A program made the translations under genes and the position numbers. The notes under the pieces were generated by a model, which had not been told where the DNA came from, searched no databases, and saw only the letters and a list, made by a program, of their open reading frames with translations. From Symsagittifera roscoffensis (Eukaryota; Xenacoelomorpha; Acoela; Convolutidae), in the NCBI RefSeq assembly GCF_963678635.1, contig NC_087063.1, forward strand, positions 72,747,617 through 72,811,616: DNA of 64,000 nt. Direction: 5' to 3'. Positions 37,441-51,400 of the stretch are shown one piece after another; position 1 is the stretch's first letter, and each line of letters opens with the position of its first letter.

Positions 37441-38130
37441 TCAGGCCAGAAATAACAACTTGCAAATACCAATAGGTTTTGCTAAAAATAAAAACTTGGT
37501 ATCAGCTTTACAGCAATCAGTCGTAGCGTAATGATCTACGCCGCACCCATATGGTCTCCAAGTTTAAGAAACACCAACTGGTTAAAACTGCAATTCAAAC
37601 AAACTAATGCTTTAAGAAGTAGCTGGCTGTGGCGAATTACGAACATAGATCGTTTACAAGATGAAACTGAAGTTCTCCCTGTTCGAGCGCATAATGAATT
37701 GCTTGCTAAACCATTCTCCTGGGAAGCGATCTTCCGGAGCGTTCAGACCATATAATGTTAGAATCAAACAGCGGACGAATACTGACAGCTACTCTGAAAA
37801 CAAAATATGAGCAAGTACTCCTGCCAACTGATTCAGTTCACACAATTAATCAATACAAAGAACTTCTCAAACATCTGGATACTAAAAACTGTGAGACACT
37901 TTACTGAGAGTCACCACTGAACTTTTGGGTATGACGAATCATCGAAGAAAAACTTTCACGCGAGGCTAGGTGCACACTTGCACAGCTCCGCCTCGGATAC
38001 CCAATCTGAATAACTACCTAAAAAGGGTTGACCCAAAAGTTGGTAATATATGCACTCTCTGCTAGCTATCTAGGGCCGCATGACGCGCACCAATTATGCA
38101 ACTTTCCGACAGATTTTGATATCCTCAGTT
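37441..38130 (+). pseudogene. C-terminal relic of the Jockey-like ORF2
   Basis: It continues the relic at 36182. MIYAAPIWSPSLRNTNWLKL and VLPVRAHNELL are followed, in other frames, by RCTLAQLRLGYP near 37970 and GPHDAHQLCNFPTD near 38080, the ordered landmarks after the RT in this LINE type. Frames are broken throughout. Confidence 0.7.
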
Positions 38131-41100
38131 ATTGTACTGACACCTTCGTGTAGCTGACACTTTCTGCTCACACAGTACGAAGGAGAGGGAGACCTCAACT
38201 CCCTTGAAAGAACTAATCAGCTTGACGGAGGATGCTGACCTCACATCAACACAAAATGCGAGCTCAATTCCGACGAGGCCAGTGTTAAAACCGCGTTCAA
38301 GTAACCCAGGCTAGTGCATGCCCTTACTATCCCGCTGGGACCAATAGCAATGTACTAGGGCGAGACTAAAACCTTTATCAGCCGAAACAAACAGAACCAA
38401 TGCTGTCAACAGTCATGGAGGCTACTACAACAACAATCAAAAAGTTTCAGCCATTATCTGTCGATAAATTTTTTATGCATCAGCAGGGCTGCTCATTTCT
38501 GTTATTACCCGCTAAGCAATGAAAGCTTAAGACATGTCGAAATTTATCGTATTGATTTTGAACGCCATTCTTTGTTATTTTTTCAAGTTTTCTATCCGTT
38601 GTTTTTACTCAACTGAAGGACCATGTTCGTGTAAGCATTGAACTTCAAAGTAATTTATCCTCTAGTTGACAAAATGTAAGCATTCGCATAGGCGTTTTGA
38701 ACTTTTTGGCCAAAATTTTTTGAAAATTGATGCCGAATGAGAAGAATGAGAATTTAGCACAAAAAAAATTAAACAAAAAGTGACAGAAAACCGTTAGCAG
38801 ACTGCTGGAGGGAAACTGAAAAGCCCTCCAACAAATATTTCAATTCCAATGTTTTAAAAAAAGAAATGAAGTTACGGGGAGCGCGTTTCGTTTACTATAA
38901 ATGATGAGTAGAACTTTGTAGAAGTTTCAAGTGTTGGACTAAAAATATTCAAATGAGGACTGCTCGGTTTATAATTGTAAAAGCATATTGGCTTGGTCTT
39001 AAATCACTGGTTGTTTTGGTACTTGTTTGCCTGTATTTGGCGTCTCAATTTACAAAATATCGACCAAGATCTTCTAAACGTCTCTAAAGGCATCAGTTGG
39101 GTAGAGCTTCTTGATAAAACACGTTCTAAATGAGTCTCACCGCCTATCAAAAATTCCAGAACATTTGTTTTAATTTCGAGAACAAAATTTCGAAAGTCTT
39201 GCTTTTAAGTTAATTTAGAGCGAAGAGCCACTCTTGGCTAGAAGTCAGTATAAAGTAACCTAAGTTGATGTTATTGAAAGCTATTTGTATGTTCTCAGTG
39301 CAGTTAATTTTGGATTTTCCCTCGACCTTGCTCTGAAAATTTACTAAAAAAACAGATAAAACCTTATATGATACAAAAATATCTTTTTGCTGATAAAAAT
39401 GACAGTCGTCTGACCATTTTTGTGCGCCAGTTGCACATCAACCAGCTGTTCTTGATTTTGTTCGTGACCATATACAGCAGCTATGCAAAATAAGAGGGTT
39501 CGAACCTAGGCAGGAGGGTCGGATGTTTCTAATGAACTTTTTCTTATGCTAGTTATAACGCGTCCGCTCTAAAAATTGAAGCATGTTAGTTGGTAAATTT
39601 CTATTTCCAAATTGACTGGTACTGCTAATGCGTCATAATTGACCCTAAGCAATTATGTAGACTCATAATTGGCGTGCGTTACTTGAGAAGTTTTATAGAC
39701 TCAAAGTTTTATTCATTCAGTTTTACCCAGTTGCGTTATCGGTCATATTTTTGCATGTGTATGCGAAGTGCAACTTCGCCTCTGTATAAAAAAAAATGTT
39801 CCCGAAGTAAGATTAAATTTTAAGAATCTCATGATTTTCTGGATCAAGTAATGCTAACGCAATTCTCTATAATACTACTGGCACTGCTTTTTGTGTTTAA
39901 CCTTAAATAAATTGGAAAAGTTTTGCCCTGAAAGTGACTGGGAGAAATTATGGCTTAGGTTATTTTTCGACCTATTTTGACCACCTCAACGAAAGCTCGT
40001 AGGGCTCAAAAGTCGTATTGTTTTAAAGCCCTATTAGTCGTGATTATCATTGCAAAACCTCACGTTTACATTTTTTTAAAACTAAATTATGCAGAAACTA
40101 ATGGGATACTAAATTACAGGCAAAATTTGTAGAGTTTTTTTGCAATTATTTAAGCAGCATTTATTTGAACATTATTTAAGCAGCATCTGAATTAGGGTAT
40201 TCAGTGGTTGTTTTGAAATACTGTGCGATTTCAATTGTAGGTTGCAACCGGGTACCAGACTTTCCTAGGCAGAATAGTATTAGTTTTTTTAAATATCAGT
40301 CGAAATTTCTTTTTCATGTTGGGAGCGATTTAAGCAACTGGATTTAAAATTTCACTTTTTATTAGTTTTTAATTCTCTTAATTTTTCGGCTTAAGGGGTT
40401 TGTGCTCAATTTTTTTTCGGCTTTGTTACTGCTTGGTAGGTTTTCTTCCGATGCTTAAGGCACATAGATCTAGTTTTTTTTATCGACCTAAAGGGTTGCT
40501 TGTGTTGTATCGCAAATGATGCGAAGCTCCGCCCCGCCCCTGTGTTGCTACTTTTTTCATTTTTTTTTAGTATTTGAACTGTTGACTTCAATATTTGTGG
40601 TCGGAAATTTCAGAGCTACTCGAACAGCAGCCGAATAACCTAGTTGCAATTGTTTTTTGTTATGGTTTCAGTTTTACAATATTAACATTGAAAAGTTCCT
40701 TAGGCTTATCGTAAATAAGCTATCCTGTAAGGTGAATCTAAATGTCGGCAGTTCAATAAATAGAGTGTGAATAAACCAGCCGAAAGACCGTATAGTATAT
40801 AAATCAGCTGAAAGTTAAGGCATAGACGAAGTGAACCAGCCAGAAGTTAGATCATTTGAATGAAACCTGCATGAGTTCTGTAATTTTTAGATACCTATTA
40901 TTCAACAGTTTAAGAATTTTTGGTTTACATGATTACTGATTTTTAGCTGACTATGCACCATCAAAGACAAAACTGGACAAGCCAAGGTACTTTTCTGAAC
41001 TTTTTAGGGTCACTAATACAGCAATTGTTATCGGAGAACATTATCTGCATCTTGGACTGATTGTTCCGACCACTTAACCGTTTTGTTTCGACCACGGGTG

Positions 41101-42355
41101 GAATTTTGTGACCTTGAGGAGTTCAGGTACCTTTAGTTAAAGTCCGAGGTGACTGAGTAACAAGCCATATAAATCCCTCGCAGTCGCGATTCAATATGCA
41201 ACGTAAAGTTTCTAAAAATTTCCCAATTCAAGAAAAATGGATGTGATTGCATCCTTATCTTGAGAGTGATTCTTACGTTGTGAAGATGGGTTTCAAGTAA
41301 ATGTTGATTCTGTAGTGAGTTCTGTCTAGACATTGACCTGTCAGACGTCTGAAAGTTGTCCGATGAGCGCAGTTCAGGAATTATAAGTCAAGGTCATCTG
41401 AAGTCTGCAAATCTGTGTATAGTTAGTAGCAAAAAATTGGAACAGACAAGCAATTAGAAAGAGCTATCTGTCAATTTTTAGCTATTTTTGCAAGCAAATT
41501 TGAGTTTTTAGGTGACCTTGAGTCATATTTTTTGTCTGAAAAATAAGGTTTTACATGCAAAAGTTTTTTGAAATCAGTTATTTCCTCTTTTTTAAGTAAT
41601 TCTGACTGTTTCAACTTTTTACTACTCTCTATAGTGTCTGGCGATATCCAGAGTGTTCTACTGAAATTGGAACCTCTGCTTATTTTAACAAAAATGTCCA
41701 TTGAGTAGATTTAGTTCGATTATTTTATACCAATAGCTCGAACTGATTGACAGAAATCAATCAAATCGGAGTCAGTTGTCCTGTCTTACCTGGTGTGATA
41801 TGTTTCAAACTTAGATATTGTCAAAGTGTTCCTTGGGATGTCCTTGTTGAGATCTCTTCAAATTACCTCAAAATGTATTTTTGTTAGAATTGATAAGATA
41901 GAATTGTAAGCATTATTATCTTTTAGCTAAAATCCACTGAATTATACGCTATTTTGCTTGTAGTTGAATAAATAACTTCAATCTTATTGGTCGATAATTT
42001 TCTTTATTTTGTTCGTCACGAAATGCGCTGGTCTGACAGAAGATATAAAATCTATCGTTTCTGTTAATTTTCACAAATATCGCTAAATTTTCAAATTATT
42101 TTGGATCTGATAGAGTAAAGATTATGATCTGGTTAAAATTTGTTGCCGTCTTTGGATTCTAAACTGATCGAAGTTAATAAATTTGAAGTTCCTTGGAATA
42201 AAATTCTGTTTTAACTTAGCAGCGGTTGATTCCCTTATTTACTTACTTCTAATAAAACGCCGCTAATTCCTTCACCTCTTTCCTTTTATTTGGTCTCTTC
42301 TCTTTTGGGTTTCTTAACTGGAGATTTCCTAAATTAAATCAGTTCTGCCAGTAGA
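38131..42355. other. Intergenic region upstream of the Eph-like gene
   Basis: No coding region is supported; open frames are short and unlike any family I know. The only structured feature is the inverted-repeat element at 41418-41634. Upstream untranslated exons or the promoter of the Eph-like gene could lie here, but I cannot mark them. Confidence 0.6.
41418..41634. mobile_element. MITE with about 33-bp terminal inverted repeats (short form)
   Basis: The left end TATAGTTAGTAGCAAAAA and the right end, read in reverse, TATAGAGAGTAGTAAAAA pair over about 33 bp. The ends and part of the interior match the longer element at 42717-43261. Flanking TA suggests a TA target, as in Tc1/mariner-derived elements. 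Confidence 0.65.
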
Positions 42356-42470
42356 ATGAGGTGTGATCTGTTTTTTCAAAGGTCAATTGACTTTCTTGGT
42401 GCTAGCAGGGTCGTCCTTTTCGTGACCATAGTTGCTGCTTATTGCTCTACTCTTGCAAGAACTGAAGATG
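42356..42470 (+). CDS. Eph-like exon 1: start codon and signal peptide
   Basis: ATG followed by a basic/hydrophobic leader (core VVLFVTIVAAYC) ends in GAT G before a GTAAGT donor (phase 1). Cleavage is likely near LARTED. The frame joins exon 2 exactly to give EIFLDT, the usual start of the ligand-binding domain. Confidence 0.8.
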
Positions 42471-45400
42471 GTAAGTTGAATTTCTACCTGCCTCCTCCAA
42501 AACTATCAATTTTCTAGTAGGCTTGATTTCTTGTAACTTCTACTCCATAATTCAAGCGAGGATTCCTTTTTTCTCGTTAATTTTAGGAAAAGCCTTTATA
42601 TGAAATTAGAATAATTATTACGCATTTTTTCTTTCTAGGACATGGGTCATAGCCCTTTGACGAATTAAACCGGCTAAAAACTAGATATTTTCTTTAGAGC
42701 TCGAGTAAGCAAAAACGTATAATTAGTAGCAAAAAGTTCGGACAGACAGAATTAATTAAAATGAGCAATCAGTGCTTTTCGACGCTTTTTTGCATGCAAA
42801 ATCTGAAGCCGGACAACCTTGAACTTTTTGTCAGACCAAATTCGAAAAGCAAGATCGTCGATTATCCGATGATTATGCTAGCCTAATTTTTAAATACTGC
42901 GATCAACATCCAGATTTACTATAAAATAGGTAGCGAAATTAGTTTAAAAATCGAAATCTAGAGTTATTTTGAACTAAAAAAACAGATTAGGCCGTTCCAA
43001 AAATAACGGAAATAAGAAGATGATCAAATCATTCAAAATTTAGAAAAACTTTAGCGACTTTTGCAATAATCTTCCTGTTTCAAGGTTTACTATTCGCCGC
43101 TTCTGAAACAGTTGCCCGCCGTGGTTATAAGTTTTGAGTGATACTCTGCTTTATAAACTTTCGACGTTATGTTTATTTCAGTTTTTATTTCCGCTGATGT
43201 CTAGGCAGTTGCTCTTTTTAATTAATTTTGTCTGTCCGAACTTTTTGCAACTCTCTATATGTGATTTATGTGATTGATTTGAAAAAAATAAACGTTTTTC
43301 AAAGTTAGATGAGGTTTGACAACCCGAAATTGTAACCTTTTCGATGATTATACTTTTGCTTGTTTAAAAATGCCTTGCCTTTTTCTCGCTCTAGGCAATT
43401 TTTTTTTTACGACTACTGAATCTGAATAAACGTGATAAATCTTTGTTTTTTTGTTTGCTCGTTAATTTTTGAGAGGCCTAAATTAGTGTGCTCGGTACAA
43501 AACATTGTTTGATAGCTACTCGAGAATGTGTTGTTTTTATACATACTCCAGAATTGTTTAAGACACCGATAGCTTTTTCAAAAAGGTACTCTACCTTTAA
43601 TAGAGAGCTTGTAGAGGAGACTATTCGGTGTAAATACTTTTATCCTCGAAAATAAAAAGCTAGCTTGCAAACCACTCATTGAGCTGCATGATGCGTACCT
43701 CTGTATACACGACCTGAGTCTGAATGCCATTTTGGGTTAATGTTTTGTGGTCTGACATTTTCCCCGTCCAAGTTGTGAGTTCAGATCATTGAGTACCTTC
43801 GTTTAACTTGATTCATACTTAAAACAAGGATAGCTCGTTGCTGTTCAAGTAGCTTAATGTTCCGACCTAATTGATTTGAAAACAGAATTTCAAAAATAGA
43901 AAAAATAGCATACAAAACTGAAAATTATTTTTGCAATTTTCGTCCAGATTTTGTTATTTATTCTAGAAAATTTTATGAGTTGGAGTTGGTTGGAAAAAGC
44001 AAAAGCAATTACTATCGCTGAAAACTTAAAGAACAACTTTGTCTATTTTAGTCTGAAAATCGAACATATTCATACCAGTTTTTCTCTACACGAAAGATTT
44101 TTTTTATTTTAAAATAATTTGAAGCACGGCCAATAAGGCTTTAATATGACTCCACAATTGACACCCTACGAGCTTTCCTTGAGGTTGAGGTAACCATAAT
44201 TGGCTGGAAAAAAAACCGACCTTAATCCACAGTTCCTTGCAACTCTTTGAGTGGTCTGAACAAAAAATGTGTGCTAGAAGTTGCAAAATATTCTCTTTTA
44301 ATCTTTGAGTAGTCTGAAGAAGAAATGTGTGCTAGAATTTGCAAAATGTTCTATTTTAAAAGGCACATAACACGAACTAGTATGTAGTCCCTTATCATCA
44401 TTTTCATGATGATTGGGTTTGTTAAACCTGGCCGATTTTCTTTGAGAGAAAGGAGTAAAATAGACGGTGTTCAGCTCTCCACTATGCCCAAAACAGCATT
44501 TCTACTACATCATCTTTTTATGATTTTTTTCTAGGTTAAGAAATGAAAACAACCACATTTTGTATTTTTTTTCCATGTATTTTTTAAAATTTTATTAAGA
44601 AACCTCAAAACAAAACTTCATTTCTTATGCAACTCGGCATAATGGGAAATTCTATTGCTGGAAATATGCACACTTAACCTAATTCTCTAAACCTAGTTTC
44701 AACTAAGCAGTCCCTTGCGATCATCGAAGTTTATTATCAGCATCAAAAAGGCATTTGCTATATTGATGCTGAAATGTAAAAATTTAGCTACTCTTCGATC
44801 ATATGTGGGAAAACGAAGCAAAAAATAAACGTCACGTGTAACTATAGAGTTCCTGAAAGTGTTCGTTAGCATCCATTAGTGTCTATTGTTTCCATTAAAG
44901 TGATTGTTTTATGACACTCAAATTTGCAAAATTATAGTTGAGCTAATTGTTTTTTTTTTTTTCATTTTTGCTGTTTGAAAATTTGCCGACGTAATATTTA
45001 CGCTGTGAAATTCTCATAAAGTCAAGGTGTACTTGATAAATTTAAAATGCACGCCTTGAGTAGCATCAAAAGAAAATTGCAATCTTCAGTTTGTTTTATG
45101 GAAATTCAAGATGAAGGAAGCGACTTAATTTCAATTGCCGAAAAAGCGTCAAGATTTTGTTCATTTTCCCGAAAAGTGAGCAAAAAGTCCTCAAAAAAAC
45201 GGCATCAATTGTAATTGCGCTAATTTAACTTTTAACAACGGTGGTAAAATTTAAACGTCAAAAAACGTTTGCTCAGATTTATAGTTTCCTTTACATTTTG
45301 ATCATGCACATGTATACTAATTTAGTGGTGTTTTAAAAAAATTTTAGCAATTTTTTAAAGCTAAAAAGACAGCCATAAAATGACTTTCTTGAGAAAATTA

Positions 45401-48400
45401 ATCAAATTTGATCAAAGCTGTTTTTCACAGTGTGAAACTAATGGCTCTTTTTGCGAGTTAAGAGTACTAAACCACAAGTAAGCAGTAGTACTAAACACCT
45501 CTCAGATAAATTACTTATTGAAAAGTTCAAACGCAGTGGCGCTTCGAGTATCTTTTGACGAATTTAATCATTAGCCAAAGAAAACAAGCTTTTTATTGCT
45601 GGCTAGAAGTAATCATAGATAGATAAGTATCAACTTGAGATATTAAAAATGCTCTTTTCTTGTAGTTTTGGACATTTTTTGATTGACTTCGACTTGTTTT
45701 GAACATAAGATACAAACAAAAGCTGGTCTCTGCTAATGATATGATCAGCAAGAAAAATAATATTCAAATTAAGCAAAAAAAGTTGCAGAAGATATTTCAA
45801 ATCTGTCAAAGCAGTCTGCCATTTTTGACGTCTCATTGTTTTCTTGTGTTGCCACTTGGACATACTCAACTATAATCTTGCAACTTAAAGAACAGAACAT
45901 CTTAAGATTTTAAATCTTGATGTACGATTTCAAATCCTTATCGCATTAGACTTCTAGTTAAGACTGTTCTGTCGAGTCTTGTAAAGTTGAAACATAAAAT
46001 GGCGCCACTTTTTTTCAAAAGTGTCTGAAACGCGATTATGAACAAAGGATTTTTTCACGCAATTAGGTTTGATAGCTGCTCTTTTGAGAAGGTCTGATTT
46101 TTATTGCACCAACCCCCGACTTCAGGTGAAAAGTGTGAAATGATATCTGATGATTAGCTTGTTAAACGCTCAGTTTCATAGCACTCGATAAGTGTTGTAA
46201 AAGCAATACCGTGCAATGTACTAGTTACGGTTCAAAGTGTCTTTGGCGTGAAGTGTTAGACTGATCGTCGCTTATGATTAAACGCTCTGAAGATTGGACT
46301 TTTTAACAGCAGAGCTCTACGTGTTCTGGTGTAAAATGTTGTTACTGAAAAGAAGAATGTTTGACCTAAAAGACTGAGGCGTAAACTAGCTAACAAATAT
46401 TATTTTTGTGAAAACAATTTAAGCAGTTTTGAGTTCCCAAAAATGTTCACTTGATGGTTCTTTTCAGAAATTTTTCTTGACACCGCCAAACAGACGGAAG
46501 AAAACTGGGGATTCAAACCATATGCATCAGTCGGACAGACAAGAGAAGGGGTGAGTATTTTTGAGCAACTTAAGAATGTCGAAAGTTCCGAACTTTCAGA
46601 GCGAAATTTAGCCGAAATTATTCGAAGGCCATCTATCCATGTTTCACTCGTCTGTGTGTTAGGATTAGTGTCTAGGTTCTAGCTCCGTTTAAGCTAGCAT
46701 TAAGCCTAGACTTCTGAGATGTTGAAGCTAGGTTTTTCATTTTGTTGATTTAAAAGTAAGAGGGGGCGGTGTTGAGAAATATTTAGAGTAGGTGCAGAGT
46801 TAGCAAACATGACCTAAGGTGTATGTTTAGTGTAACCTTGTTTCTTATGATGTACGGTACACTAATAAATCAATTGTAGAAGACAAGTTTTCATCTCTAG
46901 ATTAAAAGACTTCACGGGTATTTATTTATGACTTCTGAGTCTTCAACTGATTTCTGCTAGAGTGGTGCCTGAATTCGAATACATCTGTAGTGTGATGTTG
47001 ACTTGATTGAGTTGAGCTTACGATCAATCAATCTCCTCGTATCTTGCCAACCACTTTAGCTAAGATTGGCTTGCTCAATCCAACTTAGCTGACCATAAGA
47101 AATGTATCACTATAGAACAAACAGATAAGAGGCTGCAAAATGCAGTTTGCTAATCGAGACCCCCAACCCACAAGACATCGGATCTGACACATATAAATTG
47201 AATGTAGAGAGTTCTGTTTCTTTGCATACCCGAATATGAAGTATGATGGGCGAATGGTTTGGCATTGCACTTGTGAGATTGCAGAACTTGGGCGACCAAA
47301 CATCAACTTCTGAAATAATATTTATGAATTAAGTAAATCGCCTAATATTTGACAAGTTTCGAGGTTTCCAAATTTAAGCGCATCTAAAATAACCTCGCTA
47401 GGTTTTGTGTTGTAGTGTAAATTGAGTTTAAAAATGGTACTTAAAATTGATTCTCTGCTAAACTGATAAAATAAAGATAACGATAGCGACAATGAAAAAA
47501 AAACATAAAAATAATTGGCTTGCACACTAAACATGTTGATTATTGTTGTTGTTTGTTTCAGTGGACCTACCAGAAGTACACGAAACCTAATGCGGCCTCA
47601 TTCACTGGTGGCTACTACCAAGTGTGTGACACTGAAGTTCAGAAGGCAGACAATTGGCTCTTCTCAAACTACATCTCGCTTCACAACAGTCTGGATGTGC
47701 AGCAGAATCACTACGGAGAGCAGCGGCAGAGAACTGACTTCTCACTGCCCTCCAAGATCAAACTCAAAATCACGTAAGCTCATATCTGAATCACACTTTC
47801 CTAAATCGATCGCAAAATTTCTAAATCGATCGTACCAAGTTTTGCATTAGAAGAGGCTCCTCTGAAAATGTTATAATCAAAGTGTTGTATTATTCGTATC
47901 GTAATTGTAGTATTTTTTGTTTTTCATTTTATAATTTCAATTATCTTAAAATATTTCTGTGGGAGTTTATTTGATGAACTCAAATGGAAATGTCAATATG
48001 ATGGTTTCATAGCATTGACTTCCAATTTTTTCGTACATACTAATTTAGAGAAGTTTAACTCATTTGATTTTCAGGTTTTTCCAACGGGAGTGCAAAGGAG
48101 TTTCTAAGCACTCGGAAGACTGCATAAACCAGCTGGGAGTCACGTATTGGAAGACTGACCGACCAGACACTGGAATGGAGGCCTCTGAAATAGCCAAATT
48201 CAGGCAAAGTTTCCGTCCACTTTCAACCTTGGAGAGCTACAGCAGCTTCCTTAACTCGTCGGTTCCTGATCAAGTGGAAAATATTAACGCCAGATTCATT
48301 ACGATAACTTTTGACTCTGGAAGCGACCGGAACGTGAAAGGAATCTACCTGGCCTTCAAAGGATTCCAGTCCTGTTCGTTCTTGAAGGAAGTCAAAGTTT

Positions 48401-51400
48401 GGGCCAGTTATTGTCCGGATAAGAAAATCCACCTGGCACAGTACCCTAGAACCTGGATCAGAGAGAACCCTGATTTGGTGCCAGGTCACTGTGTGAGTGG
48501 GGCGAAGTCGGAACATACGAGCAGGGCCCACTGTCTGACGGAAGGAAAGTGGGAGAACGGAGGTGCCATGATGCAATTCTGCAAGTGCACAGAGGGATTT
48601 GAGCCCAATGGAAATCTAACCGAGTGCACGCGTAAGTGTTATCTTGGAATTTCTGATTTTCTACGATAACGCGAATCTTAATCTGCAGTCATTGATTAAC
48701 AGTAGTTTTTTCCCGTAATTTAAGCGATTGGATTTCACGGTCCTTACGGTAATTTTTTTGCCAAATTTTTACTTTGTTATGAATAGATTGTGGTCTGAAA
48801 TCGATGAGTATCGCTGTTTAAATCGATGCTTTGATCGTAATAGTCTCGGCTGTTGAGGATGTCTATCTTAAATGGAAGCCTCATTTGATATTCCTAAGAT
48901 GTTTGCCAAGTGTTATCTTTAATACGTCGAGTGACTGATTACAACCAGAGGCTGCTTGTTGGCCCTAAGCGGACGTATTTAACTATGCCGATAATATCCA
49001 AGAGAGCCCTTTGAGCGAATTAAGTGAACTGCAAATTATAATGGAGTCCTGCTGAGATTAGGATCTGCCAAACTACCAAGGGATGGGCTGAATGTAAAGG
49101 GGGAGAATTAAGACAAAAGAGGTGGCTTCAGAGTTATCACACTTGGCTAAGATAGGCGGTAGGGCTCAGCATTGCTAAAACAGGATCGACAATTGAGACG
49201 CAAGTCGCTATGAAATGAATTAAAATGGCTGAATAGAAAAGGAACTATCTTTTTTTTCGGATGGCAGAGAGGCAATTGATTGCTTTGTTTGCCTTTCAAT
49301 CAACTGTAGACGCGAATGAATGCAACCCAGACCATAATCTGACCGACCTTAGATTTTTGTATAAATAAGTATCGTAATTTTTTTTCAGTAATTGAATGAT
49401 ATCTATTGAATTTGCTAGATCATTTTGACCATTCTCTATATTAGAAAGAATTTCATATTCATTTGAATTGCATGAGTTTTTCTAGCATACACCATGACAA
49501 TAACTCAAAAATAAATTGCTAATGTTTTTTGTTTATACGAAGTTTTTCCAAAAATATTTGGTATGTAGGGTCTAAAGCCGCATGTTTACGCAAGAAGCAA
49601 TTGTAAACATTGTAAACAGGTGTTATCAACAACCGAAACATTACAGCTTGCCTGTTTACTTGCAACAATTATACCTGAATGACCCAAATGTTTAATTGAT
49701 TAACCGCGTTTGATAGTGCTTTACCTGTCTTGTAAGAGCCTTTAAAACTTTGTAGTTTTATATTTCGAAAATTGTTTTTGGTAAATTCAACTTAATTTAA
49801 TCTCGTGTACAGAAGCGTGATAGCGGGGGGGGCTTTAAATACTAAGTATTATCGTTAAATGTCTCATTGACGGTCCTAGATGAAATTGCCGCTTGTAAGT
49901 TTATTTTATCGGGCTTGTTTGTCCGGCTGAACACGACAGGGTAAATATGTTTTGTAAGAACTGATCAAATAGTAAACTAATTTGTCCCCACGTTGTTTAC
50001 CCGCGTTGGTTAATCAACCGTTCAAAAATCAAAAGACAATTTCGAAATAAACGCAAATGACCGAGATTTTTGGTCTAGAAAATTGAATCAATGCAAAAAA
50101 CTTCATAGATCATAGGAGTTGCATAGACCAACTTGTATTACACTTCTGAAGAGTCTGAAGCGCCGCGGATGTTTAAAAGTGTTTACCTAATGGCTTGTTT
50201 TTACTTTATTCTATCAGTAGACGAACGATGTATTGAATGGTCTAGTCAAATTCAATAAAGCTGATCTTTTTGTCTTAGACCGTTTAAGATTATAGTTACA
50301 TAGAGCAGTCTAGTGGATTGATTTGGTTAAGTGAATAGCAAAATAGTATGAGCATTGTCAGTATTGACGATGGTAAATCATTTATGTCCAAACTCGGAAG
50401 AAACTGCAATTCTTAAGCGAAAGTCATCGATTATAATTTATTTGTTTTAGTATCTGAGGTCTTGAAAGCGATATTAAGTAAACTTCAGTAACCGGTCTTG
50501 TTGTCAAAATAGGACAATTTTGGATATGGAAATGGTAAAATTGGGTCTGCCCATTAGTATAAATATGCCAATAATTTGCAATCAATCTCGCACGCTTGTG
50601 CTTTATGATTTGGAACTATCAGGGGCTATTGTTTTTGTGGTTATGAAATTTGGGGCGGAATCGTTATCTGAATAAGCAATCATTCTAAAAATCCCACGTT
50701 GACATATAAAACACTCAATATCGATTATAAAATACGCTGAAAATTCTTTAGGATGTCTGAAGAGATCGTGTCCTTTTTTTTAGAAAATCAAATCGGACGA
50801 TGAGAATTTTTGAAGTTTTTGTCGAGTGGTTCAAAAAATCCGAGATCAGCCTTTCTGATGAAATTTTAAGTGATATGTTTTGATTCTAGTCCAATTAATC
50901 TAAATATTTAATGGCCTTTGAGCAAAGACTTATTACTTTGTTCAAGTGTTAGAATCAAAACCTATAGTTTTTTTCACAAACGGTTTTTGGACGGTTGAAG
51001 TAAATACTTTTAATGACAATGCATTAAATGCTGACTTGACTTAATTCTCACAATATTGGATATTGATGTATTTATATAATGCTGGTATGGGCCCTATCCA
51101 GCTTGTGCACGACCGTTCCTAAACGGAAGGGCCCCTTAAATAATTTACTTTTTTTTCGCAAATATTAATTCAGTTAACTGCCATGATTTTAAAATAAACT
51201 TCATTAAAGTTCTACCATATAACGAATTTAAAATAAGTCTGTTTAATTTATGTGGTTTGTGTTGTTTCAGCGTGTCCAATCAGGATGTTCAAAGACAATG
51301 TGGGAAACAGTAAGTGCAAAGGGTGTCCCTTCAACAGCAGGACCAGATCCACAGGCAGCACACAGTGCAGTTGCGACATGGGCTTCCACAGGGCACCCAA

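Larger units (their letters stand above)
42471..46467 (+). other. Intron 1
   Basis: GTAAGT...TTTTCAG, 3,997 bp. It holds the MITE at 42717-43261 and a 58-bp tandem duplication at 44244-44360. No gene is seen. Confidence 0.75.

Noticed and set aside
39480-39515. GGTTCGAACCT as a tRNA B box
   Set aside because: No A box or anticodon arm at the right distance; the word alone is not enough.
47085-47534. Minus-strand open frames of about 70 codons near exon 3
   Set aside because: Low-complexity or composition-driven peptides with no recognisable domain, inside intron 2.
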